From: Eubacterium sp.
GTDB lineage: Bacteria > Bacillota > Clostridia > Lachnospirales > Lachnospiraceae
Reading direction: 5' to 3'
Assembly: GCA_022796875.1 (NCBI GenBank)
Contig: JAAWJJ010000007.1
Span: 1-64,000 of the forward strand
Length of the DNA: 64,000 nt
Below the pieces are notes generated by a model. The model had not been told where the DNA came from and made no database searches. It worked only from the letters and a program-made list of their open reading frames with translations. Positions 16,812 to 26,492 of the stretch are shown here, piece by piece. How positions within the stretch are numbered: position 1 is the first letter of the stretch; each line of letters opens with the position of its first letter. The position numbers and the translations under genes are program-made.

Positions 16812-18155
16812 ATGAGGTGTTGGATTTTGAAAAGGCATGTAACAATAAGCTTGAAAAGAATCGTTTCCGCGGTTTTGACCGGAGCGCTGATATTTGTTCT
16901 GGCCGCCTGCGGCGGAGAAGATAATACGATTAAAAATCTGCTTTCAGACGAGGGAGAAGAGGAAAAAACCGTTAATTTGTTTGCACCGATGGAAAAATCC
17001 AAACCGGATGTGGAAAACGCCGCAAGAAGCGCGTTTGACCTGACGGTAGAAATTGCTGAAGAAGAACTGGATCTGGTGGTAGAGTACCGAACGTATACGG
17101 CGGAAAATTATAAAGAACAAACTTATGACGAGGTGGCGTTAAACCGGGCGCGTAACCATATGGATGATTTTTACCTGCTGAATCCGGATACGGTCATGGT
17201 TTTGGGAAAAGAAGGGAAGCTGTGCGATCTGTCGGATCTGGAAATTGCAGGCCATTTAAGGGAAGTGGTAAAAACGGCAAATACAATTGACGGAAAGCTG
17301 GTTGCAATTCCGCAGGAAGTCGTAGTTTATGGGTTGTTCATAAACAAAGATATGTTCAAACAGTATCATCTTTCGCTTCCGAATACCCCGGAAGAGTTTT
17401 TGGAATGTTGCAGGGTATTTCAGGAAAACGGCATTGAAACGCCGGTCGGAGCCAACCGCTGGTGGCTGGAAACGTTTGTTTTTGCTCAGGCATATGCGGA
17501 ACTGTATAACGGCGGGGATACCGAAGCGAAAATAGAGGCTCTGAATAAAGGAGAAGCAAAGTACAGCGACTATATGCGTCCGGGTTTTGAATTTTTACAG
17601 GAAATGATTGATCACGGCTATATTGATGCCGAAACGGCTCTTATCTATGAAGCGATCGAAGGGGAAGGCGGCGATTTCCTGGCGCAGAAAACGCCGATCG
17701 TCATGGCGTACTGGGGAGCGGCAAATGCTGAAACGGCTTATGCAAACCCGGATTTTAACATGGAAGTCATCGGATTCCCGAGTAAACTCGGACAGATGCC
17801 CGTTATGCCGATGACCGGGTTTGGAATCAGTACGGAAGCGGAGCATCTGGAAGATACCAAAAAAGTGCTGGACACTATTTTGTCGGATCAGGCGCTTCAG
17901 ATTTATTCGGAAACCAATCGGGTTATTTCACCGTCCGAAAATGTGGATGTAGAGTGTGTCCCGGCGTTGCAGCCGTTAAAAGACCTGGTCGATGACGGCG
18001 TATACGTATTGGGATCGAATGCAGGCATGAACGTCGAGCAGTGGGGAAATACCTGCTTGATCGTCAGAGATCTTTTAGGCGGCGCCAGCGTAGAAGAGTG
18101 TATGGCGGAGTTTGACCGGATGCAGCAGGAATCCCTGAACCCATCAGAAGAATAA
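16812..18155 (+). CDS. Extracellular solute-binding lipoprotein (family 1)
   Basis: 447 aa. Signal peptide with lipobox LAAC (Cys about residue 33) points to a lipid-anchored protein outside the membrane. The body has the periplasmic-binding-protein pattern (ATP-independent ligand capture), with VVVYGLFINKDMFKQY, PNTPEEFLECCRVFQENGI and PVGANRWWLETF resembling sugar-binding family 1. The start is uncertain: ATG 16812 has no ribosome site, whereas TTG 16827 has AGGTG 6 nt upstream. No ABC permease or ATPase accompanies it, so it may be an accessory sensor for the kinase encoded just before it, or serve a transporter elsewhere. Confidence 0.85.
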   Translation: MRCWILKRHVTISLKRIVSAVLTGALIFVLAACGGEDNTIKNLLSDEGEEEKTVNLFAPMEKSKPDVENAARSAFDLTVEIAEEELDLVVEYRTYTAENYKEQTYDEVALNRARNHMDDFYLLNPDTVMVLGKEGKLCDLSDLEIAGHLREVVKTANTIDGKLVAIPQEVVVYGLFINKDMFKQYHLSLPNTPEEFLECCRVFQENGIETPVGANRWWLETFVFAQAYAELYNGGDTEAKIEALNKGEAKYSDYMRPGFEFLQEMIDHGYIDAETALIYEAIEGEGGDFLAQKTPIVMAYWGAANAETAYANPDFNMEVIGFPSKLGQMPVMPMTGFGISTEAEHLEDTKKVLDTILSDQALQIYSETNRVISPSENVDVECVPALQPLKDLVDDGVYVLGSNAGMNVEQWGNTCLIVRDLLGGASVEECMAEFDRMQQESLNPSEE

Positions 18156-18180
18156 CAGGTTTATGCAATATAAAGGTAAA

Positions 18181-18204
18181 TGCGGTATGTTTGGCTTTAC
18201 CGCA
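18181..18204. terminator. Bidirectional hairpin between convergent genes
   Basis: TGCGGTA (18181-18187) pairs perfectly with TACCGCA (18198-18204), with T-rich sequence on the plus side. It overlaps the stop codon of the MATE gene and sits 25 nt after the solute-binding gene, so it could end transcription of both. No long T-run, hence moderate confidence. Confidence 0.45.
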
Positions 18205-19525
18205 GTTGTTTACATTCCCTGCGGTAAAAACAAACGGAGCATATCATAGCGATCGTCCATCCGACCGGCCATGCGCACCAGATTCCCAAAGCGGAACCTG
18301 TCATGCCGGACAGGAGAAAAGCCAGAACGACACGCAGGATCAAATCGGTGAACGTAGCGGCCGTAAACTGTTTCATAGCGCTGATTCCGCGCAGAATCCC
18401 GTCCGCGGTCAGTTTGGCGGATACTACAAAATAAAACGGGGAGAGTATCCACAGAAACTGCCTGCCAGTCAGCAGCGCTTCGGCGGAATCCTGTTGCAGA
18501 AACAAAAGCAGCAGGTGTTTTCCGAAGAATAAAAACAGGATGCAAAACGGAAGACACAGGCTCCATACCATTTTCAGGCCGGCCCGGAAACCGCTTTTGA
18601 TCCGTTCATATTTGCGGGCGCCGTAGTTTTGGGCGGTAAAATTGGAAATTCCGTTGCCGATCGTTGTAAAAGAGGTAATGACAAGATTGTTCAGTTTTAC
18701 GGCGGCAGAGTAGCCTGCCATGACGGAAGGGCCGAAACCGTTGATGACGCTTTGTATTATAATATTTCCGGCGGAAATGAAGCTTTGCTGTAAGATGCTT
18801 GGAATAGCGATAATCAGGATTTTCTTTAAAATATTCCAGTCAAAAACTGCCGGTTTTTCCGAAACCGGGAGTTTTTTTAATCGTTTCCATACGGAAAGGA
18901 CGGCCGCGATACAGCTGACGCCCTGGCACAAAAACGTGGCCCAGGCGACGCCTGCGACTCCCATATGAAACGTTTTTACAAACAGGATATCTACGGTAAT
19001 ATTGGAAAGGGAAGATACCGCCAGAAAATAAAGCGGCGTTTTCGAATCTCCCAATGCAGAAAATATTCCGTTGGCAATGTTATAAAAGAAAATAAACGGC
19101 ATCCCCCATACATAAATATCCAGATACAGTTTAGAGTCGGAAAAAACTTCCGCCGGCGTCCGGATGAGCTGCAGCAGCGGCGAGCATCCCAAAATGCCGA
19201 TCAGCATGAGCAGGCCGCAGAGAATGGCGCTGAAAATGCAGGCGGTTGTTACAGTTGTTTTCAGCCCGGCATAGTTCTCAGCCCCGAACATCTGCGAAAC
19301 GACGATAGAACACCCCATATTACAGCCAAAGGCAAACGCAAGGTAGATCAGCGTGATCTCGTAACTGTTTCCGACGGCGGCTAGGGCGTTTTCACCGATA
19401 AATTTTCCGGCGACGAGGCTGTCCGCCAAATTGTAAAGCTGCTGAAAGACCATACTGCCAAACAGCGGCAGGCAGAATTTCCATAATACGGTTCCGGGAG
19501 TCCCGACGGTTAAATCTTTGTTCAT
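18197..19525 (-). CDS. MATE family efflux transporter
   Basis: 442 aa with about 12 membrane helices. It starts MNKDLTVGTPGTVLWKF and includes FCLPLFGSMVFQQLYNLADS, GNSYEITLIYLAFAFG and GCSIVVSQMFGAENY, hallmarks of the DinF/NorM-like clostridial MATE group, which export cationic drugs or metabolites with Na+ or H+. GAAAGGATC is 9 nt before the ATG. It is divergent from a LysR gene with 150 nt between them, so that regulator may control it. Substrate unknown. Confidence 0.9.
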   Translation of the reverse strand: MNKDLTVGTPGTVLWKFCLPLFGSMVFQQLYNLADSLVAGKFIGENALAAVGNSYEITLIYLAFAFGCNMGCSIVVSQMFGAENYAGLKTTVTTACIFSAILCGLLMLIGILGCSPLLQLIRTPAEVFSDSKLYLDIYVWGMPFIFFYNIANGIFSALGDSKTPLYFLAVSSLSNITVDILFVKTFHMGVAGVAWATFLCQGVSCIAAVLSVWKRLKKLPVSEKPAVFDWNILKKILIIAIPSILQQSFISAGNIIIQSVINGFGPSVMAGYSAAVKLNNLVITSFTTIGNGISNFTAQNYGARKYERIKSGFRAGLKMVWSLCLPFCILFLFFGKHLLLLFLQQDSAEALLTGRQFLWILSPFYFVVSAKLTADGILRGISAMKQFTAATFTDLILRVVLAFLLSGMTGSALGIWCAWPVGWTIAMICSVCFYRRECKQLR

Positions 19526-19675
19526 AAATTCAGATCCTTTCTACTATAATGTATTTATGGCTAACATCCCAGGATTTATGGAAAGGTGCATTTACATCTT
19601 TCCGGAAAAATATTATAATGCATTTTGTGAAATATGAAAAATACATATAAAATATCGGAGATATATAAGTAATAT

Positions 19676-20569
19676 ATGGATATTAATTTTGAGTACTACA
19701 AAGTTTTTTATCATGTGGCAAAGTACAAAAATATAACGAAAGCGGCTGCGGCGCTCGGAAGCAACCAGCCTAATGTGAGCCGGATCATAAAGCTTCTGGA
19801 AACGCAGTTAAACTGCAGGCTTATTATCCGCGAATCCCGCGGGATCCATTTGACGGAAGAGGGGGAACGCCTGTATCTGCATGTGGAAATTGCATACCGG
19901 CATTTACTGGACGCGCAGGAGGAGATCGGCGGGCAGGCGCTGCCGGGAAGCGGGACTGTAAAAATAGGCGCGACAGAAACCGTACTGCATTTGTTTTTAC
20001 TGGAGGTGCTGCATGATTTTAAAATACAGTATCCTGAGGTAAAGGTCAAAATTCATAACAGCACAACGTTGGAAACCTTAAAACAGCTTCACAGCGGAAA
20101 GCTGGATTTTGTACTGGTGACGACGCCTTTTGAAGTGCCGGGAACGGCCTGCTGCGAAAAAATGATGGATTTTAAAGAAATACTGGTGGGCGGTACGCAG
20201 TATCAACATCTGTGTAAAACGCCTGTGAAACTGAAAGAAATGAAACGCTATCCCTGGGTCGGGCTTGGAAGAGGGACTGCCACTTATGAACTGTATCGGA
20301 ATTTTTTTATCGGACACAAAACAGATCTCGACCTGGACGTGGAAGTGGCGACTTCCGACTTGCTGCTTCCGCTGATTAAAAATAATCTGGGGATCGGGTT
20401 CGTGCCTGAACCGCTGGCATTTCCTTTCATGCAGAAGCAGGAAATCGTGCAGATACCGGTAAGCTGCGAAGTTCCCGGCCGTTCGATCCGACTGGTCTGC
20501 GACAAAGGACGTACCAGAAATTCTGCTGCGGATATTTTTTATAAATATTTGAAAAGCAGGAAAAAGTAA
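19676..20569 (+). CDS. LysR family transcriptional regulator
   Basis: 297 aa, the standard length. N-terminal winged helix (residues 1-60: YKVFYHVAKYKNITKAAAAL, then SNQPNVSRIIKLLE) and a C-terminal effector-binding domain (about 90-290). Such proteins usually bind a T-N11-A site in the divergent intergenic region and respond to a small molecule. It sits between a divergent MATE gene and a same-strand pair (unknown small protein plus DUF4132), with only 33 nt to the next gene, so either neighbour may be its target. Ribosome site is weak (GGAG 13 nt upstream). Confidence 0.9.
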   Translation: MDINFEYYKVFYHVAKYKNITKAAAALGSNQPNVSRIIKLLETQLNCRLIIRESRGIHLTEEGERLYLHVEIAYRHLLDAQEEIGGQALPGSGTVKIGATETVLHLFLLEVLHDFKIQYPEVKVKIHNSTTLETLKQLHSGKLDFVLVTTPFEVPGTACCEKMMDFKEILVGGTQYQHLCKTPVKLKEMKRYPWVGLGRGTATYELYRNFFIGHKTDLDLDVEVATSDLLLPLIKNNLGIGFVPEPLAFPFMQKQEIVQIPVSCEVPGRSIRLVCDKGRTRNSAADIFYKYLKSRKK

Positions 20570-20602
20570 CGGCAGCGATACACAAAAAACGGAGGAAACA
20601 GG

Positions 20603-21019
20603 ATGTCATTTACTATTTATGTAAGAATGAAAAAAGCCGGCAGGCAAAAGGGCCGCGGCATACAGGCGGTACCGCTTATACTGGAGGAAAAACCAAAGAC
20701 CGTGCGCGAGCTTGTGACTTATTTGACGCGGCTTGGTGTAAAGGAGTATAACGGAAGAAAAGACGAGGGACAGGTGTTATCTTTTTTAACAAAAGAAGAG
20801 ATTGAAGATCAGGCTGAGCGGGGGAAAATTTCTTTCGGCCTGCGCGGGGGCAAAGACGCGTCGGAAGAAGACGCCGTGGAAAATGCAATTCAGTGTTTTG
20901 AAGACGGAATCTACCGGGTGTTTGCCGGAGAGGAAGAACTGACGGGACTGGAAGATGCGGTCCCGTGGAAAGAAGATCTGGTTTTTACATTGATACGCCT
21001 GACAATGCTGTCAGGTTAG
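20603..21019 (+). CDS. Small unknown protein paired with DUF4132
   Basis: 138 aa, not recognised. GGAGG lies 8 nt before the ATG. It begins with a beta-strand-like segment (SFTIYVRMKKAG), has a central region rich in Lys and Glu (KTVRELVTYLTRLGVKEYNG) and ends GLEDAVPWKEDLVFTLIRL then TMLSG. The strand-helix-strand order and C-terminal hydrophobic strand ending in Ser-Gly recall beta-grasp proteins, but this is only a pattern. It is 62 nt upstream of the DUF4132 gene on the same strand, and the two are probably co-transcribed. A cytoplasmic partner of the DUF4132 protein is the likeliest role. Confidence 0.65.
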   Translation: MSFTIYVRMKKAGRQKGRGIQAVPLILEEKPKTVRELVTYLTRLGVKEYNGRKDEGQVLSFLTKEEIEDQAERGKISFGLRGGKDASEEDAVENAIQCFEDGIYRVFAGEEELTGLEDAVPWKEDLVFTLIRLTMLSG

Positions 21020-21074
21020 GAGAAAAGATGCGGTATTTATATGAATACAACTGACAATGCTGTCAGGTCAGGAG
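20999..21074 (+). repeat. 24-bp direct repeat with perfect hairpin, period 52
   Basis: Bases 20999-21022 and 21051-21074 are identical at 23 of 24 positions. The unit contains the perfect inverted repeat CTGACA-ATGC-TGTCAG. The first copy encodes the final LTMLSG and stop of the small gene; the second supplies the AGGAGGG ribosome site of the DUF4132 gene. A tandem duplication of the gene end may thus have created the start signal for the next gene, placing it near a small hairpin. Confidence 0.85.
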
Positions 21075-21081
21075 GGAAACG

Positions 21082-24000
21082 ATGGCGGAGTTTACTTATC
21101 AGACAAGAAGAAAAATAACGGAAACCTGGGTAAACGGGTTAAAAGAACGTGGAAAACATCTGTCGAAACAGGAACAGAAAATGCTGCCGGACGTTTATAT
21201 GTACGCAGTGCCGCAGGAAGCCTGCACAGAGATACGGCGTCTGCTGGAAAACGGCAGTGTTTCGTCGCCCGGCGGACTGTATCGGAAAAAATTTCCGAAA
21301 CTGGTAGAACTGTGCGTAGGGGAAAAGTATCGGGACGAATTTTATTATGCCCTGGATCAGATGAATCAGTTTCAGATGACGGCGGGGTGGTACAGGAGAA
21401 GCCTGCGTTCCGACAGTTATGCGCCGTTTGCAGAGGCCGGTATCCGGCTTTTGCATGCATACGCGCGCCTGGATTTTTACGGTGCCGATCTGGCGGACCT
21501 TTTGACGGGAAATGTTTCCCCTGAAATATATGACCATGCCAGAAACGAATATTTCGTTTATTGCGGAATGTTGGCGGCCGAAATCGACCGGGGGAATGAA
21601 AAAACGGTACAGGCCGTAAAGGATATCCTGCTTGGTGAGGGAAATACCGCGATGATCAGCCATGAACTGATCAAAGGGATCGTTATGTGCAAAAACGAAG
21701 AACTGTACGAACTTCTGGGAAAATTTCTGTTGGCGGCAAGGCTGCAGGAGGGGGCGAGGCAGGCGGTCTGCGAAACGATGGACGCCGGCAGGCCGGAGGC
21801 ATTTCTGCATTTGTTCTCGGTCATTGAGGAAAATAACCTGATCCGGTATTCTTCCGTGAAACGGGCGGTCAGTACGTGGATCGGTATTTTTAATGAAAAC
21901 AGTGTGGACCGGATTTCGGATAAACTGCTGCGCCTGATGGGGCAGTGTCTTCGTGATCCGGGATTTTGTAATGCGCAGCTTGCCACAGAAGATTCGGTCG
22001 CGATTAGCTGCGCGCTTTGGGCGAAAGGATTTTACCGCGCGGAAGACGCGATTGAGTCGGTGCTGCGTCTGGTATCCGACGGTACGCGCCATCAGAAGAT
22101 GACCGCTTCTTATTTCGTACATTCGCTTGAAAACGAAAAGCAGAAAATGCAGGCGTCCAAAGGCGTTATTTTGAATTACCCGGATGATTTGGAACTTGTG
22201 GCATGCTTTATGCCGACTTTTATGGAATCGGTCAATTCGCATTTTTACCGGCTCGTAAACAACGGAAACCGTTATAGTCCCGGAACAAAGGAACCGGTAG
22301 TTCCGCCGAAAAAAATGGAACCGGAAGAATTGTTTTCCGACAGGGAAGAGGCAGCGCGCAGTTATGCCGTTTTAAAAGATATTCTGGAAAAGCTTCCAAA
22401 AAAAGGACTGATGCTTTCCCCGTGCATTTTTCCGTGGCATGAGGTAAAGATCACGAAATCTGAGGTAGCAATGCGAATGTGCCTGATTGCCTGGATCTTG
22501 CAGGACGAGGCGCTTTTAGATGAAGCGGCGGAACTGATTCCTCTGATCGGGCAGGGAGAGAGCATGTATTATTACGGAGCGTCGCGTTCCGCTGCTGCAA
22601 AAGTGCTCTTGTACCGGCCGGTTTCCGAAAAAAGAAAAAAAGTGTTGTTTGAACTGCTGCATAATCCGGAAGAATATACGAATAAAGAAGCTTACCGACT
22701 GGTTGACGATATGGAACTGACCGGGGAAGATTATGCGCAGATCGAAAAAAACCTTAAATACAAAAAAGGACGCGGCGCAGTGCTGACGCTTTTGCAGAAG
22801 CAGGAAAAGAGCAGCCTGGTTTCCTGTATCGGCCGGCTTCTTTTGCAGAAATCGGAAGAGTGCCGTATGGGCGGTCTGGATCTGGCGCTGCAGTTGAAAA
22901 AAGAGGATCCGGCATGCTTTGCGCAGGTGGTTCCGTCGCTTCATACTCTGGCGGAACCGACCGGGAAAGAGCAGGTGCTGTTAAAGGAACTTCTGGGAGA
23001 ACAGAGCGAGGCGCAGGATATTTTGAATACGCCGGGATACGGACTGTACGATGTGGAAAAAGAATGGGTTCTGCCGCCAATAGAGGCGGATGAAAGCCAG
23101 GCGGCCGGCCTGTTTCGCTGCGGAGAGGATGCATGTATCCGCGTGTGTAAAAAGCTGGACGCACTCATTAAGGAAAACGCCGAATTATCCTATCAGACGG
23201 CGTGGGGAAGCGACGAGCTGCTCGGAAACCGGCTGGAATACAGCCGTTATATCCACTCGGATCCGGAAGCGGAACCGCTGGACGCCTATCCGTTCCGGGA
23301 ACTGTGGGAATCCTTTTATCAAAAAGAGATCAAAACGCCGCGGCTGCTTCTGGAAACGGAACTCTACCTGGAGTGCTGCAGGCAGAGATCGTTTTATGAA
23401 TATAATGTGAAATTGTATAAACAGGTATTTGGAAGCGGTATCCGGAAACGCCCGCCGTTTCAGAATCTGCAGCCGGGGATGCAGTGCCGGCCTCAGGTAC
23501 AGACCGTGATAAACGTACTTTCGGAACAGTATGTTCCGGATTCGCTGGGCATAGAGTTTGCCTTGTGCGGAATGGCGAAATATTTGTCGGTACTGGATAC
23601 GTCGAACGATATTTTCCCGATACAGGAAACGCACTGGAATGGGGAACCTGTCACCTATACGAAACGCACGGCGGAACTTCCTGTTTTTTCCGAAATGATC
23701 CAGTGGCTCGGGGTTGCGGCCAAAAATAATAACGACAGCGCGTTTACTTTAAAATTTAAGCTCCAGCAGCATTACATAGAGCAGGCGCACCGGGAAAAGA
23801 AACGCTATTATTCCACGGGACCTCAAAATTATCTGGAACTTTCGGATTATGTCAGATGTTATGTCCGGGGGATTTGGGATAAGGATCTGTTTTATAAAGC
23901 CGCGTTTACGTTTCTGGATACGGGAAGCCTGTTGGAACCGGTCAGCACCGTGGAACAGAAAGGAGCGGTTTCCTCGAGAAACGCCCGGGTGTATGCGTTA

Positions 24001-26292
24001 AATTCGTTTTTCGGTTATCAGGCGATTCAGCCGACAGACGGAAAATACCGGTTTGATACGATGGAAGATCTGCCGGAAATGGCGTTCGCCCATGAAATTT
24101 ACCGGGAACTGATTCCGCTTGTGTTAAGCGTGGAATTAAAACGCGGCGAGCAGCCGACGCCGTTTTCCGAATATGTGCATAAGATTCAGGTGATCTACGG
24201 CATCGATTACATGATACAGATTTTAACGGCGTTAGGCAAAGACGTACTGCAGCGCGGCTACAGTTATTACAGTTCCGACAGCGAGAGGAAATCGGTGTTA
24301 AGCCATCTGTTGAAAGTCTGCGTGCCGAAACCGGAAGAAACGGCCGCAGATCTGAAAAAAGCGCTGAAAGGAACGGATATTACGAAAAAACGCCTGGTCG
24401 AGCTTGCCATGTATGCGAACCAGTGGATTCCGATGATAGAGGAATATTTGAATATTTCCGGTTTTGCAAGTGCCTGTTATTATTTTATGGCGCATACGAG
24501 CGAACGGTTTGACGAGCAGGTGACGTCCGTGATCGCGAAGTATACGCCGCTTTCCCCGGAGGAATTAAAAGACGGCGCGTTTGACGTCGCATGGTTTTTT
24601 GAAGCGTACGGAAACGTCGGGGAGAAAGATTTTAAACTCCTGTATGACGCGGCGAAATATTCTTCGACCGGATCCGCACATGCCAGAGCTAGGAAATATG
24701 CGGACGCGGCTCTGGGAAAAGTGAAAAAAGAGGATTTGAAAGCGCAAATCGACGCGAAGCGCAACAAAGACCTGATCATGAGCCTGGGGCTTCTTCCGCT
24801 GCCAAAAGAAAAGGCAAAACGGGAAGAAGAAATGCTGGACCGTTATCAGTTTATCCAGAAATACAAAAAAGAGAGCCGTCAGTTTGGCGCGCAGCGGCGG
24901 GCCAGCGAAGGACGCGCGGTCGAACTTGCTTTGCGGAATTTAAGCGTCAACGCAGGTTTTACGGATGTGACGCGGCTGACGCTGCGGATGGAAGGAAAAC
25001 TGGCGGAGCAGCTCGAAATATTTTTTGAATGGCAGGCCGTGGATGAGATCGAAATCATGGTAGCCGTGGATGAAAACGGAAAAAGCGCATTAAAATGCAG
25101 GAAAGGCGGCAAAGCGTTGAAATCCGTCCCGGCGAAATATAAGAAAAACGAAACCGTAGCCGCATATCAGGAAGTGAATAAAAAGTTAAAGGAACAGTAC
25201 TCGAGGACGAAGCAGATGATGGAGCAGGCGATGGAAGATGGGACGGCGTTTGAAGTCTGGGAATTTCTGGAACTGCACCGGAACCCGGTGGCACGGCCGA
25301 TCGTGGAACCGCTTGTCGTAGTGTGTGCCAATGAAGCTGCCGGCGGAATACAAAAAGACACGGACAATACCGATTGTGTGAGAGAATTGTTTGCTGTGAA
25401 TGGCGCAGAAGCCGGCGGTATAATGGGATTTTTGACAAATGAGGGAATTGTGGACTCTTCCGGGACGGTGCATCCGGTACGGCAGGAGGATCAGATCAGG
25501 ATTGCCCATCCGTTTGACCTGTACCAAAGCGGAACCTGGCACGATTATCAGAAACTGTTGTTTAAAAAGCAGATCAGACAGCCGTTTAAACAGGTGTTCC
25601 GGGAACTGTATGTGAAGCTTTCGGAGGAGATGGAAAAAGAGAGTTCCATGCTGTTTGCCGGCAACCAGATCCAGCCGCAGAAAACGGTCGGCGCGTTGCG
25701 CAGCCGCCGCTGGGTAGCGGATTATGACGACGGACTGCAAAAGATTTATTATAAAGAAAATATTGTCGCGCGTATTTACGCGATGACGGACTGGTTTACC
25801 CCGAGCGACGTGGAAGCGCCGACGTTGGAATGGGTTGCGTTTCTGGACAGGAAGACGGGAAAACCGATCAAAATCAAAGAGATTCCGGACGTTGTCTACA
25901 GCGAAGTCATGAGGGACGTCGACCTTGCGGTAAGCGTGGCGCATGCCGGAGGCGTGGATCCGGAAACGAGCCATTCGACAATCGAAATGCGAAAAGCGAT
26001 CGTTGCATGCAGCTTGGAACTGTTCAGGACAAAGAACGTGCGGCTGGAGGGGAATTTTGCGCTCATCGACGGAACGCTGGGGCAGTATTCCGTGCATCTG
26101 GGAAGTGGCGTCGTGCATCAGGCCGGCAATGCGATGCTGTTTGTCGTGCCGGTACATTCCCAGCACAGAGGAAGAATCTTCTTACCGTTTCTGGATGACG
26201 ATCCGAAGACGGCGGAGATCGTATCCAAAATCCTTTTGTTTGCGGAAGATCAGAAAATAAAAGATCCTGGTATACTGGAACAGATCCGGTAG
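21082..26292 (+). CDS. DUF4132 (MolR/YehI-like) giant protein
   Basis: 1736 aa without signal peptide or membrane segments; cytoplasmic. The C-terminal 450 residues carry the DUF4132 pattern: WEFLELHRNPVARPIVEPLV, LFAGNQIQPQKTVGALRSRR, then WVADYDDGLQKIYY and LEWVAFLDRK, ending with RDVDLAVSVAHAGGVDPE and LGQYSVHLGSGVVH. The first 1200 residues look alpha-helical and repeat-like (HEAT-type). Relatives such as E. coli MolR/YehI have no established biochemical function. AGGAGGG is 5 nt before the ATG and lies in the duplicated hairpin described above. It follows a small unknown gene and a LysR regulator. Family assignment is solid; role is not. Confidence 0.85.
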   Translation: MAEFTYQTRRKITETWVNGLKERGKHLSKQEQKMLPDVYMYAVPQEACTEIRRLLENGSVSSPGGLYRKKFPKLVELCVGEKYRDEFYYALDQMNQFQMTAGWYRRSLRSDSYAPFAEAGIRLLHAYARLDFYGADLADLLTGNVSPEIYDHARNEYFVYCGMLAAEIDRGNEKTVQAVKDILLGEGNTAMISHELIKGIVMCKNEELYELLGKFLLAARLQEGARQAVCETMDAGRPEAFLHLFSVIEENNLIRYSSVKRAVSTWIGIFNENSVDRISDKLLRLMGQCLRDPGFCNAQLATEDSVAISCALWAKGFYRAEDAIESVLRLVSDGTRHQKMTASYFVHSLENEKQKMQASKGVILNYPDDLELVACFMPTFMESVNSHFYRLVNNGNRYSPGTKEPVVPPKKMEPEELFSDREEAARSYAVLKDILEKLPKKGLMLSPCIFPWHEVKITKSEVAMRMCLIAWILQDEALLDEAAELIPLIGQGESMYYYGASRSAAAKVLLYRPVSEKRKKVLFELLHNPEEYTNKEAYRLVDDMELTGEDYAQIEKNLKYKKGRGAVLTLLQKQEKSSLVSCIGRLLLQKSEECRMGGLDLALQLKKEDPACFAQVVPSLHTLAEPTGKEQVLLKELLGEQSEAQDILNTPGYGLYDVEKEWVLPPIEADESQAAGLFRCGEDACIRVCKKLDALIKENAELSYQTAWGSDELLGNRLEYSRYIHSDPEAEPLDAYPFRELWESFYQKEIKTPRLLLETELYLECCRQRSFYEYNVKLYKQVFGSGIRKRPPFQNLQPGMQCRPQVQTVINVLSEQYVPDSLGIEFALCGMAKYLSVLDTSNDIFPIQETHWNGEPVTYTKRTAELPVFSEMIQWLGVAAKNNNDSAFTLKFKLQQHYIEQAHREKKRYYSTGPQNYLELSDYVRCYVRGIWDKDLFYKAAFTFLDTGSLLEPVSTVEQKGAVSSRNARVYALNSFFGYQAIQPTDGKYRFDTMEDLPEMAFAHEIYRELIPLVLSVELKRGEQPTPFSEYVHKIQVIYGIDYMIQILTALGKDVLQRGYSYYSSDSERKSVLSHLLKVCVPKPEETAADLKKALKGTDITKKRLVELAMYANQWIPMIEEYLNISGFASACYYFMAHTSERFDEQVTSVIAKYTPLSPEELKDGAFDVAWFFEAYGNVGEKDFKLLYDAAKYSSTGSAHARARKYADAALGKVKKEDLKAQIDAKRNKDLIMSLGLLPLPKEKAKREEEMLDRYQFIQKYKKESRQFGAQRRASEGRAVELALRNLSVNAGFTDVTRLTLRMEGKLAEQLEIFFEWQAVDEIEIMVAVDENGKSALKCRKGGKALKSVPAKYKKNETVAAYQEVNKKLKEQYSRTKQMMEQAMEDGTAFEVWEFLELHRNPVARPIVEPLVVVCANEAAGGIQKDTDNTDCVRELFAVNGAEAGGIMGFLTNEGIVDSSGTVHPVRQEDQIRIAHPFDLYQSGTWHDYQKLLFKKQIRQPFKQVFRELYVKLSEEMEKESSMLFAGNQIQPQKTVGALRSRRWVADYDDGLQKIYYKENIVARIYAMTDWFTPSDVEAPTLEWVAFLDRKTGKPIKIKEIPDVVYSEVMRDVDLAVSVAHAGGVDPETSHSTIEMRKAIVACSLELFRTKNVRLEGNFALIDGTLGQYSVHLGSGVVHQAGNAMLFVVPVHSQHRGRIFLPFLDDDPKTAEIVSKILLFAEDQKIKDPGILEQIR

Positions 26293-26314
26293 GGGGGGGG
26301 AAGCGGCAGAGAGT

Positions 26315-26485
26315 GTGGTAGTTCTAGAGCGTACAATAGTAAATAAGACTATTCTGCCGAAAGAAATTTTACGCAGAAATCCGAATGAATATTATTATAC
26401 GGACCCGGGGTTTAAAAATGCCAGACTGAACTACAGGCAGTATGATCCGGGGCATATCATGGAAAATATGATTTATAATGAAAAT
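26315..26485 (+). pseudogene. Remnant of a DUF4143-type AAA ATPase
   Basis: About 55 codons read NEYYYTDPGFKNARLNYRQ and DPGHIMENMIYNE, closely matching the central part of bacterial ATPases with a DUF4143 domain (typical text: YYFTDxGLRNARLNFRQ and HIMENIIYNEL). No P-loop precedes it and the match ends abruptly at about 26482, eleven bases before the stop codon of the convergent PucR-type gene. It is a leftover of a larger gene. A run of nine G (26293-26301) lies just upstream, after the DUF4132 stop. Confidence 0.65.
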
Positions 26486-26492
26486 CTACATT

